A program made the translations under genes and the position numbers. From the NCBI GenBank assembly GCA_028023455.1, contig JAQFVV010006305.1, forward strand, positions 1,851,001 through 1,915,000: DNA of 64,000 nt, in the 5' to 3' direction. The notes beneath the pieces were generated by a model that was not told where the DNA came from, ran no database searches, and saw only the letters and a list, made by a program, of their open reading frames with translations. The DNA is from Epiperipatus broadwayi. Lineage: Eukaryota; Onychophora; Udeonychophora; Euonychophora; Peripatidae. Each line of letters begins with the position of its first letter. The stretch's first letter is position 1. Positions 12,641-24,740 of the stretch are shown piece after piece.

Positions 12641-14021
12641 TGTAACGTTTATTTATATACGTTGCAAATATATTGGCATTTGGCAAAAGCTAAAAAATAA
12701 AAGTAAATTTAGATTTTTTTTTTTGACTAATTTTTTTTTAAAAAAAAATAACGTACAATGAAAGTTAAATTATTCTTTCATTTTTTTTTATGTAATTAGA
12801 AATAAAAGTTAGAATTGGAGAGAACAAAAGACACAAATTACCAATCTAGATAAGAGAAAGTAAAAATATTTCAACTAATTAAAGATGGCAGAATTATGCT
12901 GAAAAAAATAACGACTTTGTAACATAAATTTTATAAAGAATATGTAAGATTATCAACGTATATTTTAACAAACAAAAGATATGCGCAGAAGTCTGAAAAC
13001 TGGGCCTCTAGTATAAAAAGGAGGGATTCGGTTGGAGGAACGTCTTGTTCGTTGGTTTCTCTAGTTGGTCTTGGATAACAATAATATATCCAAGATCGCT
13101 CTACGCTGAAGTAATTCGGCATGTTGGAGTGAACTGGAGCTTCTGAAGACATCGTGCCTGAAGATGTATACCAGAAAAGCTTTCGTGACCGACTAGGAGA
13201 ATGGACCGCAAGATCAACTAATAACCAAAGGCCATGAGCTCATTTTAACCCCGAAAAACTATGCATAGTTATCTACAACCATCGTGAATTCACTAAAACT
13301 TACCAGTAAGTTCTGCTTCATTATCCTGATTGTGACAAAAGTAACGTTTGCAAACAATTCTTAAAAATAAGCTTATAATAGGATCCCGATAGAGACTTTA
13401 ATTTAATTGATCAAGAGACTCTTATTTAACCAAGAACTTTATAATTAATTATTCAGCAGTTATTTTTTTATTATTAATGTTTCACTTCAAAATTAAGTGT
13501 GTTCTCTCCAATTTATTTGATAAATAATTTATTTCAAACATTTTTTTAATCAATTAGAATAAAAATATTTCTAATACCAATTTTCATTTGTATGTTATTA
13601 ATAATAGTTATTATTTTTTTAGTATTAAATTTATTATTAGTTTAATAAGATATAAAACGGAATTTACCTTGCCAATATGTTTAAACAAGCCCATGAATAA
13701 TAATCAAAAAGGAGAAAATAATTCTCATTACGGTATGATGCAATACCGATTAGTTTAAAAACTTTTTTTTTTCTTTTTAATTTGCGAGATGTTATGTGAC
13801 GGTTTCAGTGAGTTCTTGTAGAACTCTGGCGCCGATCAAATAAGTTAAAAGCTGATCTCATCGATAGCATAATTCTCAACAATTAATAGGCCGAGTTGAT
13901 CAGGAAATATAGCTATGTTTTTAGAATAGAAATATAACTTTCTTCTTTTTGACATAACTTGATCAACTCGCGCGCAGTTTATATCAGCGTGTAGAGGCCT
14001 AGTAAAATGGAAAACGTTATA
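12641..14021 (+). repeat. Right LTR, family A
   Basis: Nearly identical to 10522-11900 with scattered substitutions, for example TGGCGCCGATC for TGGCGCCTATC. It starts TGTAACGTTT and ends AAAACGTTATA. Six bases (ATATAT) separate it from the inverted family B element. Confidence 0.75.
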
Positions 14022-14027
14022 ATATAT

Positions 14028-16058
14028 TATAACGATCGAAATGAAAGTGAAGATCGATTCTAACTGCAAACTATGATATCTGCTCTACAGAGCGCCATCT
14101 AGGCATTTAAACCTAGAAAAAAATTATAGAGTAGGCAGATACGCGCTGTTAAGATTCCACTTTATTTAAATATTCAGATCGTTAGCCCAAGTCACTAGCT
14201 CAGTGGAGTAGCAGAGATAATAAAATATAAATTTTATATCTTAAATATAAAAGAATAAAAGCCACTGCCAGAAATTTACACATAAAAATATTTATTTACG
14301 CACATATAAAATAACATTTAAATTTTGAGGAATAAATTCAACATTTTAGATTTTATATTAACTTTTAATTTTACATTTAACTAAGTTTCAATGAGTTTAA
14401 TATTTTATTTAGATAGTCAAGTATGAATAGACTACATAGATCTGCATTTGAAAAGAAAATATTCTTCCCTGATTTAACCTTAGGCAACAAATTTCGCAAT
14501 CAAACCGGCGCCAATCCATCTGATACATTTATGTATTCAATGTAGCATGAAAATACGACAACACAAAATACTATACTGTCAGGAATGTACATCTGATCAG
14601 TAAGTAGAATTAGAGAAGACATTGTCTCTCCACCAACAGGAATGTGACATCTGTTGGCGAGTAGAACAATAAACATAAAACTCCATAGGAATGGACTGCG
14701 GTCCTTTGCCATCTTACAAATCCATCCATAGGCAAACAGAAGGTGTGTGGCGTATATCTATAATCCTGGCCATAGCGGATCTCATACTACATCTACAATT
14801 ACACAAATATATCCAATCCATTGAACCAATTCAACTACGAAATGAATAACCTAAGATTACCCTCCCTTAATATAACTTTACAAAACTATATAGCCATTCA
14901 CGCCCGACTTAAATTTAACATTTAAATACGTTCGCACAGATTATTTTTATACAATTTGTTTTATAATGTCGAGTATAGATCGGCTGCACAGATTCCACGG
15001 TCAAAAACATTCCAAATTAAACACAACCGATCAAAATACAAAGTCAATCGATAACGTCAATTGCTGAGGGAATACAGGAGACCCTTTGGCATTCATCGTA
15101 AGATGCCCGCATTAACATCGTTGACCTATATATTCTAATCAAATGTGAAAACTTCAACATAATCAACCGCTAACGAATCTATGCAACGTCTATACCCAAC
15201 CTAAATTTCATCATTTAAAATTTAAACAATAAATAATTTATACAATAAGAAAAAAAAATGGAAATGATTTTTATCAATCGGAAAACATATAAAATTAAAC
15301 ATTATTAATTTGATTTTAAACTTAAAAAAAGTCAGATGGAAGTTCATAAGCTTGAACGAAAGTTCTTAATTATTTTTAAATTTAGAGTTCATGTCAATAT
15401 AGCTTACGGTAGAAGAGTCCAGGTTTCTGCTTTTAATTCCCGCGACGCCTCCATTGGAAGATAATGTTCTGGAGATGGCAATAGCTGGTTCAAGGTATCA
15501 CAGTCTTTTCATTTTTCTTTTTTTAAATAGAGAGTGTGGTATGTGCATCCTACCACATCTCTCAAACACACAACGCTGGAACTGTCCGAAAAAACTGTAT
15601 TTCCCTTTTTATATTATCCACACAGATTCAATCAACAAAACGTCACTAATCCATCACTTTCGTTAGGGTCCGAGCCAAGGCTTGGTGCTTCCATTGGTCA
15701 AGCTAATTTCTCTTTATTTTCTTATCTATCTTTCATCAGATCATTTTAATTATACAAGAGCCCAAGGGCCAGTTTGGTTTTCGATAATTCATAAACAATC
15801 ATTTCCATTTACAGATTACAAGAATTAATTAATACCTGTTTTTATTTTTAAATCTTGTACTTTTTTATAAAAAAAAAGTACGTTCAAATACTTATTTGTT
15901 TTTTTTTTAAAAAAAAAATTTTTAAAGTTTGGCATCTGTGCGAATGTATATACGTTTAACAAACATTTTAATTTTAGCGTTTAGTTTTTTACTTTTATTT
16001 GCGAACTTTTAAGTTTTTATTTTAAATTAATGTAACGACATATTTATATATCGTTACA
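14028..16058 (-). repeat. 3' LTR, family B
   Basis: Read on the minus strand it starts with the palindrome TGTAACGA...TCGTTACA (16031-16058) and ends CGATCGTTATA at 14028. AAATAAAG at about 14163-14170 is the likely polyadenylation signal. A 70-codon minus-strand frame at 14500-14712 has a hydrophobic N-terminus, but its ATG is lost in the other copy, so I do not call it a gene. Confidence 0.72.
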
Positions 16059-16702
16059 TATCAATAAACTTCCTCAAAAAACAAAAAAACATTTAAAAAA
16101 AAAAAAAAAGACTTTACTTAGTGTTAGTAATTTCATTACACAAATTGGTTATATATGAAAATTTCAAAAGGACAAAACTTTTTTTTTTTAAAAGACAAAA
16201 CAGTAATTACACACAAATATAATGATTAAAAAAAATGTTGACTGTTGATTCCCTATTACCAGCTAAATTTCTGCACCCTCCCTTCCAAGTTTCATTTCTC
16301 CTACCTTTAACTATTACTTAGGCAAGTTGAACGATTAGATTTTAATTTAACAAGACTTTTTAAAAAAAAAATTATGATTTATATTTATTATTACGTTTTA
16401 TTCCTCGCATTTATATTTACATATGCGCAATTTTTTTTTTTTACTGGCAGTACCTTTAAGACCAAAAATTCAAACTGTAACTGCACGTCAATACAACAAA
16501 TATATTTATACTAATTTCAGAAAAAGTATTACGGGCATGATTTATTTTCAAAAGTACTAGTGGTTTATTAAACATCTGGCTATAACTTTACGTTAGTACA
16601 AAAATGTACTTATTTCAGAAAAAACAACAAATGTTATTTGCATGATTCACTTTTAAAATTCTCAGGGCACTCGTGTTTATTAAAGATCGGCCCCCAGCCA
16701 GT
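16059..16702 (-). other. Interior of family B LTR element
   Basis: The 644 bases are AT-rich with long A and T runs and no protein motif. The end next to the 3' LTR reads (minus strand) GAGGAAGTTTATTGATA, a weak polypurine candidate. Confidence 0.5.
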
Positions 16703-18720
16703 TATAACGATCAAAATGAAAGTGAAGATCGAATCTAACCGCAAACTACGATATCTGCTCTACAGAGCGCCATCTAGGCATTTAAACCTAGAAAAAATTT
16801 ATAGAGTAGGCAGATACGCGCTGTTAAGATTCCACTTTATTTAAATATTCAGATCGTTAGCCCAAGTCACTAGCTCAGTGGAGTAGCAGAGATAATAAAA
16901 TATAAATTTTATATCTTAAATATAAAAGAATAAAAGCCACTGCCAGAAATTTAAACATAAAAATATTTATTTACGCACATATAAAATAACATTTAAATTT
17001 TGAGGAATAAATTCAACATTTTAGATTTTATATTAACTTTTAATTTTACATTTAACTAAGTTTCAATGAGTTTAATATTTTATTTAGATAGTCAAGTATG
17101 AATAGACTACATAGATCTGCATTTGAAAAGAAAATATTCTTCCCTGATTTAACCTTAGGCAACAAATTTCGCAATCAAACTGGCGCCAATCCATCTGATA
17201 CATTTATGTATTCAATGTAGCATGAAAATACGACAACATAAAATACTATACTGTCAGGAATGTACATCTGATCAGTAAGTAGAATTAGAAAAGACATTGT
17301 CTCTCCACCAACAGGAATGTGACATCTGTTGGCGAGTAGAACAATAAACATAAAACTCCATAGGAATGGACTGCGGTCCTTTGCCGTCTTACAAATCCAT
17401 CCATAGGCAAACAGAAGGTGTGTGGCGTATATCTATAATCCTGCCCATAGCGGATCTCATACTACATCTACAATTACACAAATATATCCAATCCATTGAA
17501 CCAATTCAACTACGAAATGAATAACCTAAGATTACCCTCCCTTAATATAACTTTACAAAACTATATAGCCATTCACGCCCGACTTAAATTTAACATTTAA
17601 ATACGTTCGCACAGATTATTTTTATACAATTTGTTTTATAATGTCGAGTATAGATCGGCTGCACAGATTCCACGGTCAAAAACATTCCAAATTAAACACA
17701 ACCGATCAAAATACAAAGTCAATCGATAACGTCAATTGCTGAGGGAATACAGGAGACCCTTTGGCATTCATCGTAAGATGCCCGCATTAACATCGTTGAC
17801 CTATATATTCTAATCAAATGTGAAAACTTCAACATAATCAACCGCTAACGAATCTATGCAACGTCTATACCCAACCTAAATTTCATCATTTAAAATTTAA
17901 ACAATAAATAATTTATACAATAAGAAAGAAAAAATGGAAATGATTTTTATCAATCGGAAAACATATAAAATTAAACATTATTAATTTGATTTTAAACTTA
18001 AAAAAAAGTCAGATGGAAGTTCATAAGTTTGAACGAAAGTTCTTAATTATTTTTAAATTTAGAGTTCATGTCAATATAGCTTACGGTAGAAGAGTCCAGG
18101 TTTCTGCTTTTAATTCCCGTGACGCCTCCATTGGAAGATAATGTTCTGGAGATGGCAATAGCTGGTTCAAGGTATCACAGTCTTTTGATTTTTAAATAGA
18201 GAGTGTGGTATGTGCATCCTACCGCATCTCTCAAACACACAACGCTGGAACTGTCCGAAAAAACTGTATTTCCCTTTTTATATTATCCACACGGATTCAA
18301 TCAACAAAACGTCACTAATCCTTCACTTTCGTTAGGGTCCGAGTCAAGGCTTGGTGCTTCCATTGGTCAAGCTAATTTCTCTTTATTTTCTTATCTATCT
18401 TTCATCAGATCATTTTAATTATACAAGAGCCCAAATGCCAGTTTGGTTTTCGATAATTCATAAACAATCATTTCCATTTACAGATTACATTAATTAATAC
18501 CTGTTTTTATTTTTAAATCTTGTACTTTTTTATAAAAAAAGTACGTTCAAATACTTATTTGTTATTTTAAAAAAAAAATATTTTTAAAGTTTGGCATCTG
18601 TGCGAATGTATATACGTTTAACAAACATTTTAATTTTAGTGTTTATTTTTTTACTTTTATTTGCGAACTTTTAAGTTTTTATTTTAAATTAATGTAACGA
18701 CATATTTATATATCGTTACA
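16703..18720 (-). repeat. 5' LTR, family B
   Basis: Nearly identical to 14028-16058. Differences include a short indel around 18187 (fewer T residues), single substitutions such as GCCGTC for GCCATC at about 17384, and A-run length changes. Confidence 0.72.
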
Positions 18721-18724
18721 ATAT

Positions 18725-20798
18725 ATATATATATGCTCAATTATAACCTTATAAATGTGTAATCAATAATTAAGCATATGCAATACATATTTTTAAGTAA
18801 ATAATATATTATAAACTATCATTATATAACAGAAATAATTTTATATACATTATAATAATACAAAACAAACTTTTTGCGGCAAGTATTCTTTGCCCTTTTC
18901 AATGTGATTGTAAACTATTTTAAAGCTTTCCGTTACATTGCATATATAATGACATCTATCATTTTTCATAAAATTAATGATAACCAAAATTAATGGGAGT
19001 GAGGAGGGTAGGATAGCCAACATTTACAAATATTATATATAAAAGTAAAATTTATCAATTAAACAATACAGTAGAGTTGTGAACTACACTATATTTAGCT
19101 ACACAACTTCAATTTTATGCTATCCCAAGCAAAATGTAATTAAACAAACAAAAATATAAATAAACACACAAAAAACTATTAAAATTCTTAAACTTTAAAA
19201 TATTCAGCAGCCATTTTTTCTTCTCTAAGTGTTGTATGCAATTACATATATTAATAAAATTTCTTCAGTTTATGTTAAAAGCACATACATTTTATTTTTC
19301 CTTTATTACCCTTTTTGAATTTGATGTTCTCTATTTTCGTAAAACATTTTCTGAGTCTAATTTTAAAATGTCAAAATAATTAAGAAATTCTAATTTCTAG
19401 ATAGCAAGACTACTATTATGTTTCTATAAGAGAAAAAAAAGCATTTTTTAAAAAAAAAAGATTGCCTAGAGCATATTTAATAATAGCTATGAGAGTCAGA
19501 TATTTTGCTATTTTATTTTAAAAATAAAAATATGAGGATTAATTTTATTTTCCTATTCTTATTGCTTCAGTGAATACTTGAGTGAACACACACTTATTAA
19601 AATATATGTAAATATATCCCTTTAATTTATTATTAATAACTTTATTATTATTTTTAAAATATGTGTATGTTGAAAAGTACCATGCAGTTGTAGTTCTATG
19701 AATATGTATTCTATTCTAATAAATATTTATCCACAAAAAAAACTATATATGAACATGAGGGGTCTTGGAACAAAATATAATATAGTTTGCATTCACTGCA
19801 CATAACAACTATACAAAATGTACAAGCAAAAATATATTGTTAATACATATTTATTTTCATGTTTAAAGAAATATTTGAAGTATCTGACAAAGCATTTCAC
19901 TTAACATATAAGTTGACACCAATCCAATTATTTTCTAAATGAATATGTTTAAAATTAAAAATTGAATACATCTTAAAACAATATTAAATTAGATCTAAAT
20001 TTAAATTAATGTACAATTTTATATATGTTTAAAGATAGTGCTACTTTGCATTTAATTAAATAGATAGATTGTAATCATCATCATTTTTAACATATATATA
20101 TATTGTTTTCATAATATTTGGTAGAGTATGGAATCGATTTGAGAATTTCAAAATGATTTGGCTTCTTCTTAAATTGTGTAATTATATTTTAATAATGCAG
20201 ATTTAATTTATTTTAAGATAATACAAATATAAAGTATTTTATAAAGTTGACATAAAAATTATACCTTAAAAAAGTATCTCATTTGCAGATTTATTTACTG
20301 TATTGAAAAAGTCATTGCCATTGAAGTAATCAACTGTTTATAATGACAATGATGCATTATGCAATTTTGAAAATATTTTATTATGTGGAATATTATAATA
20401 GGGGTGCAGTTGAAACATGAATTTTTCTAATGCTGAATATTGAACCATAAATTTATGGAGAGATTTTAAAATGTCCAATATAATTTAATCCAAGTGAATT
20501 TTAAACATGAAAGTCAACAAATATATACTACATAATGTTATTTGACTTATGTAAAGAATGGTATAAACAAAAAGTGGGCACACATGAGTCAATAAGAGCC
20601 ACAAGACAGTTTTTCATATATTGTAAAGAGCCCACCATATTATCTAAATACACAAAAATAAATATAGTTAAATTTTATTTTAAATAATTAATAATGATGA
20701 CATATTCTACACAAGTTTTAACTGCTGTATAAAATATATAAGAAATTATAATTAAGAGACAGAAATAAAATACAAAATTATTATTTAAAAACTTTAAT
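18725..20798. other. AT-rich non-coding stretch
   Basis: Begins with the remainder of an (AT)n tract. No gene or assignable repeat is visible. Confidence 0.5.
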
Positions 20799-20864
20799 AA
20801 CAAAAATAAAATATAATAATAAAAGTTCATTAACAAAAATAAAATATAATAATAAAAGTTCATT
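20799..20864. repeat. Two-copy 33-bp tandem repeat
   Basis: The unit AACAAAAATAAAATATAATA plus ATAAAAGTTCATT occurs twice back to back, identical as read, and lies just beyond the stop codon of the hAT relic. It creates a spurious repetitive minus-strand frame. Confidence 0.7.
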
Positions 20865-20881
20865 AATAAAAAGTATAGCAT

Positions 20882-23010
20882 CTAATGAAGACCTTTGGTC
20901 AAATCTTTGAAATTTGGTGCATAATTTGTTAAAGCTGTTCACAGCAGTGCTGATTGGTCAACTGTGAACGATATTTCAACTTCATAAACTTCATTGTGGA
21001 ATACAATGATTCATAGCAATATGTTGTACCAAAAATTAAAATTAGATGGCAAGCAGCTTTCTTTAAGTGTGGATATTTTGATTCTGGCATGAATTTCCAA
21101 ATTCAATTACAGAATTAGATTTGTGATACTTTTGCAATCCCTGATCCTCTTTCAACAACTCCAATTCCTCAGCTGCTTTTTCAACAAGTATTATTTCAGA
21201 AATTGGAAATTGATCTTCAATAATATCACAAATAAATAGGTTCATAAAATATGCAAATGCAGATTTAAAACTTCCAAATCTTCAAATCTACATTTGAAAT
21301 TGCTTGCAAACTTTATATTCGCCTAATTTTTCTTCTTTGATATTAATTACATTTGCTTTTACTCATGGAAAATGATTAAATATTCTGGTTTTCAGATCTA
21401 CACAAAAAGCTGTAGTTTAACTCCAAAACTAAATATTCACAAATCACTAATCATTTCCCCCTTTCCTTATAACGTCAAATTAAGTGTTTGCAAATGCTCC
21501 ATAATGTCTATAAGGAACATTGTCAGAAAACCAAGTTTCACTTTCTAATTAAACCACTAAACATAACATGCTCATCAGTACTATATGGAGAGTTTTTCAC
21601 TATTCATTTTCTAATATTGGGTATTCAAGTACAAGTGCGTGTGTGGCGCTCCCAAAAGCTATTAATACAAAATAGCTAACTAAAAATAATAAACTAACTG
21701 AGCGCTTTCAAAGGATCTTGCCTTCATAATCATAGCTTGCTAATACATTTAATGATATGCAAATATGCTAATTCCATTTTTTTGATAAAGCAAAGCACGT
21801 GTCCTTCCTGTTTATGGCATCGTTGTCTAGTGAGATGAATAAAGCCTCTTTGATTTTTCTTTTGAGGTCATGTCTCTCTCTACACACGATTGTGGGATTG
21901 TCCGAAATGCACTCATGGTGACTTGTGCTCTGGTGCTGATAGAAAACTGAATAGGTAGAAGGATTGTTGCGAGCTCTGTTGCATGAATATTTATGTTGTG
22001 CTAATCGTGTGGCCAAAGATGCTCTGCTTTCCCCACAATATGTGCCTTTACAATTATTGTTGGAACATGCAATATTATATACTGTGTTGGGGTTCTGTAA
22101 CAGTGGAGTTTGGTCTTTAGTGTTATTAATTAAATTGTTAGAATTTTGACTTAATATTGGGTATTTTTTCTCCTTTTTCTTTTTAAAATATTATGATAAG
22201 ATTTAGGAGTTCCACAAAACAATTCAAAATATTGTAAGTTAACAGTCATAAGAAGAGAACATTGAATAATTCATTTGTTTAATCATTTAACTCTTCTAAA
22301 ACATTTTTAAATAGATGTGTTTTGGCATTTGTTCTAATTATATTCACAATCTGCAAAAAAATCTTCCACACATTTTCGTATTTTAAGTACTTTGATATGA
22401 GATGCTCATGGTAAATTATGCAGTGAAGAGGTACAAAACATGGAATTTTAGGATCATTGTTTAAAAGACCAATAAAACTTAAATTTTTCCCTATCATTGC
22501 AAAGACTCTGTCAGTCGCAACATTTGCAAGTTTATCATGAGGCACTTCAAAACTGTTCATTACCTCATCAAGAGCATTTTTGACATATTACTGCCAGTTG
22601 TTATGGTAAGAGCTAATAAGTCTAACATTTCTTTCTTCACATTTACATCTGCAGATACATAGTGAACAAAAATGGCTAATTGTGGAACATCCTGAATGTC
22701 TATAGACTTGCGAGCTAAACTGAATGCTGTACAATTTTTCAAATCACACATCAAACTATTTTCAACATTTTAACTAATTTCACTAATATGACACTCAGTT
22801 GTATGGTCTGACAAAAGAACATGTGCGATCAATTTATGCAGTTTTGCATTATCTGGATCCAAAACTTTAATTACTTCCAAGTTTCTTTTCATAAATTCTC
22901 CTCCATACAGACATTTGTCATGAGCAATATTCCATGTTACACACAAAAAAAAACTAGCTTTGTTGGCTCTGTCATCTTCATGACTAAAGGAAGAAAAGAA
23001 TCATAGGTGC
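20882..23010 (-). pseudogene. Decayed hAT transposase (SCAND3/ZBED-like), interrupted
   Basis: Minus-strand translations match this hAT transposase group in order. An N-terminal/middle part lies at about 22560-23010 (KNCTAFSLARKSIDIQDVPQ, the usual sFALQLDESTD-type region, then AIFVHYVSADVNVKKE). Next is VATDRVFAMIGKN with PLHCIIYHEHL at 22279-22560, then the C-terminal dimerisation region at about 20885-21245 (VEKAAEELELL, TTYCYESLYSTMKFMKLKYR, NYAPNFKDLTKGLH) ending in TAG at 20882. Several in-frame stops and frameshifts break it, and the expected DEST acid is replaced by SIDI, so it is inactive. A Penelope-like fragment sits between the two halves (about 21460-22200), with the intervening transposase sequence lost or unrecognisable. 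Terminal inverted repeats were not found. Confidence 0.82.
21768..22140 (-). pseudogene. Penelope-like element fragment, GIY-YIG endonuclease end
   Basis: One open minus-strand frame reads TVYNIACSNNNCKGTYCGES followed by ATRLAQHKYSC and, near its end, LKRKIKEALFISLDNDAINR. This is the GIY-YIG layout of Penelope-like retroelements: a VYNIAC strand, a TY-(C/I)-GES second strand, the R...H helix, then the conserved KRKxxEAxxI..nxxINR tail. The frame ends at 21768. The second strand has TYCGES where YIGES is usual. No reverse-transcriptase domain is attached, so this is a 5'-truncated copy. It lies in the same orientation as, and inside, the hAT relic, so it is younger than that element. Confidence 0.75.
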
Positions 23011-23189
23011 TTATGAAGACCTAATTGTACTGACTTAAGTTTCTCTGTTCGCAATTTTAAATTGTGTGGATATTAAGTTGAAAATTGGAGGATGATTTAG
23101 TTCATAATGTTGACGTAAATTGCTTACTTTGTAGTTTGAAAATGGTAGAACATCACCTTCCTTCTCTCCCCACCAATCCATACCTCAAG

Positions 23190-24740
23190 GATATCACTCA
23201 GTTTGTTATTATTTATGTTCTATATTAACCCTCTCATAAACAAAATACAACAAAAATTACAAGGAATCCAAATTCCCCACACTGGACTATATATACCGTG
23301 TATTGCTGGATGATTTTACTGTTTTTCTTACATCCAAAAAACAACTACCTACTCTGGAAAAAATACTTAATGAATACACCCTCAAATATAAACTTAAAAT
23401 CAATATTAACAAAACATCAGCTTGGTTTCTTTACACTGGCAAGATAAATACACAAGTTTATCAAGGGAAAACAACTAATTTCCTTGGGTTTCCTTTCTAC
23501 CTAAGGCCCTCTGCAATGAGACAAAAGATCCAGAAAAAACTGAAAGATGATGCTGAACATACAACCACTTCTCTCTCCAAAACCTATTTTCACTATATGC
23601 AAAAGTATGCTTTCAATCAGCTTGTAATTACAAAAATAACCTATTACTTACCAATCATAAATTTCACTAAATCTTTCACTTCGTCCATTTACTCATTCTG
23701 CAGCAAGCTATTATGGCACAGAAAAGTAGTCTCCATCTCTGTAAAACAACTTAGTCTTCCAACAACCAGAAATGGATTAGGTCTTCACTCCATACAAATT
23801 TTTCACAAACAAAAAAATATTAATCTCCTAGCTGCACTGATAAGAAGTTTTCCCTCCAAATAACACCCGCAGACCGATTACCACCTTCACATGGATATTT
23901 GTCTTTGCTTGTAAACCAACTTCAAAGCATCTATGATCAGGTGTCTTTTTTGGGTGTAAGTAGATACACCTGTTGGAGTATTTATAATATGCTGTACCCA
24001 GACATAACTACAGATCCTCACTCACCTATGCTAAATATGAACAATAGTCATTTGATGCAGTGATTTAAAAAATGGTCTTTGGAACCCAAATTTTTTGACT
24101 TTCTTTTAAAGGTAAATCTTCATGCTCTACTTACCCCCTATTTCCTTAAATACCGCAGGTTTTACAACAAAATAGATGCTTTTTGTTCCTTGTGCCACAG
24201 GGAAGAAGAAACACAACAGCACCTGTTTCACACCTGCACAGCCCTAACAAATACCCGAGAAATTATGATTAACACATATAGACAAAATAACATCACACTT
24301 GATAACCTAATAGAGACACTCAGTAAAGGCTCAATACCAGCAACTTTTTGTTTATATAGTTTCTGGTGCACTAGATGTACTTTTTGCCTTGGAGACAATA
24401 CCACAAAGCACCCAGCCACATTCTCTAATAAGCTCAAACAACTGAAGGCCAGAGATGGCAAAATTGCACACCCAGATATATTTGCTGCTACATTGTCACT
24501 ATTAAAAATCTCTGAGACAAACCATAACCTCAGAAAACAAATTATGATTTTTCTGTAACAAGAACAATTATTAATTTTTTTTTTTTTTATTGTTGTTGTT
24601 TTTACATATCCCTTTTTTAACAATTTTTTGTTTGTTCCAAAGCCATATAGTTTTAAACCATATATTTTCAACAATGTAATTTTTGGTAAACAAACAAATT
24701 TATGTAATCTATTTTGTACAATAAAGTATATTATTGAAAC
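23190..24740 (+). pseudogene. L1/Tx1-like non-LTR retrotransposon relic (RT and C-terminal part)
   Basis: The plus strand encodes the later part of a LINE ORF2. A first block at about 23190-23290 (LLLFMFYINPLINKIQQKLQ) resembles RT motif 4. After a frameshift, LLDDFTVFL at about 23306 holds the catalytic DD, with LL in place of the usual YA. INKTSAW, NFLGFPF, WHRKVVSIS and GLGLHSIQI follow, in the order seen in L1/Tx1 elements, and the frame stops at 23863. A second block (24079-24558) carries the CCHC knuckle CSLCHREEETQQHLFHTC. Two frame breaks and stops between 23863 and 24079 make it non-functional. A T-rich 3' region follows. The 5' half (endonuclease, ORF1) is absent. Confidence 0.8.

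Larger units (their letters stand above)
10522..14021 (+). mobile_element. Non-autonomous LTR retrotransposon, family A
   Basis: Two direct repeats of about 1.38 kb (10522-11900 and 12641-14021), roughly 97% alike by eye, bracket a 740-bp interior. Each repeat starts TGTAACGTTT and ends AACGTTATA, and the whole is flanked by ATAT on both sides (10518-10521, 14022-14025), consistent with a 4-bp target duplication, though the site is an AT microsatellite. Each LTR contains a TATA box, a GGTAAGT donor-like site and, in the left copy, an AATAAA signal. The interior begins one base after the LTR with TGGCTTACCC, a plausible primer-binding site, but has no gag or pol. It must have been mobilised in trans. 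The superfamily is unproven; Gypsy-like is my inference from the termini and target-duplication size. Confidence 0.75.
14028..18720 (-). mobile_element. Non-autonomous LTR retrotransposon, family B (inverted)
   Basis: Two direct repeats (14028-16058 and 16703-18720, about 2.0 kb each, roughly 98% alike) flank a 644-bp interior. On the minus strand each repeat starts TGTAACGATATATAAATATG and ends TTTTGATCGTTATA or TTTCGATCGTTATA. ATAT abuts both outer ends (14024-14027 and 18721-18724). On the minus strand the interior starts two bases after the LTR with TGGCTGGGGGCCGATC, a candidate primer-binding site sharing TGGCT with family A. No retroviral-type proteins are encoded. High LTR identity implies a recent insertion. 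Orientation is inferred from the TG start, the candidate primer site and an AATAAA near the 3' end of the LTR. Confidence 0.72.

Noticed and set aside
10810-14069. Recurring 73- and 69-74-codon minus-strand frames (MSSEAPVHS and related)
   Set aside because: They recur only because the LTR DNA is repeated, run antisense to the LTR promoter and resemble no known protein.
15454-18418. Repeated plus-strand frames starting MWYVHPT in both family B LTRs
   Set aside because: Repetition is explained by the LTR pair. There is no known domain, and these frames are antisense to the inferred element orientation.
21540-21600. Hammerhead ribozyme near the Penelope fragment (CTGATGAGCATG on the minus strand)
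   Set aside because: A small GCAT/ATG stem can be drawn, but the required GAAA strand is absent.
22821-23006. Plus-strand 61-codon frame
   Set aside because: It is the antisense shadow of the hAT transposase N-terminal remnant, which has clear family similarity on the minus strand.
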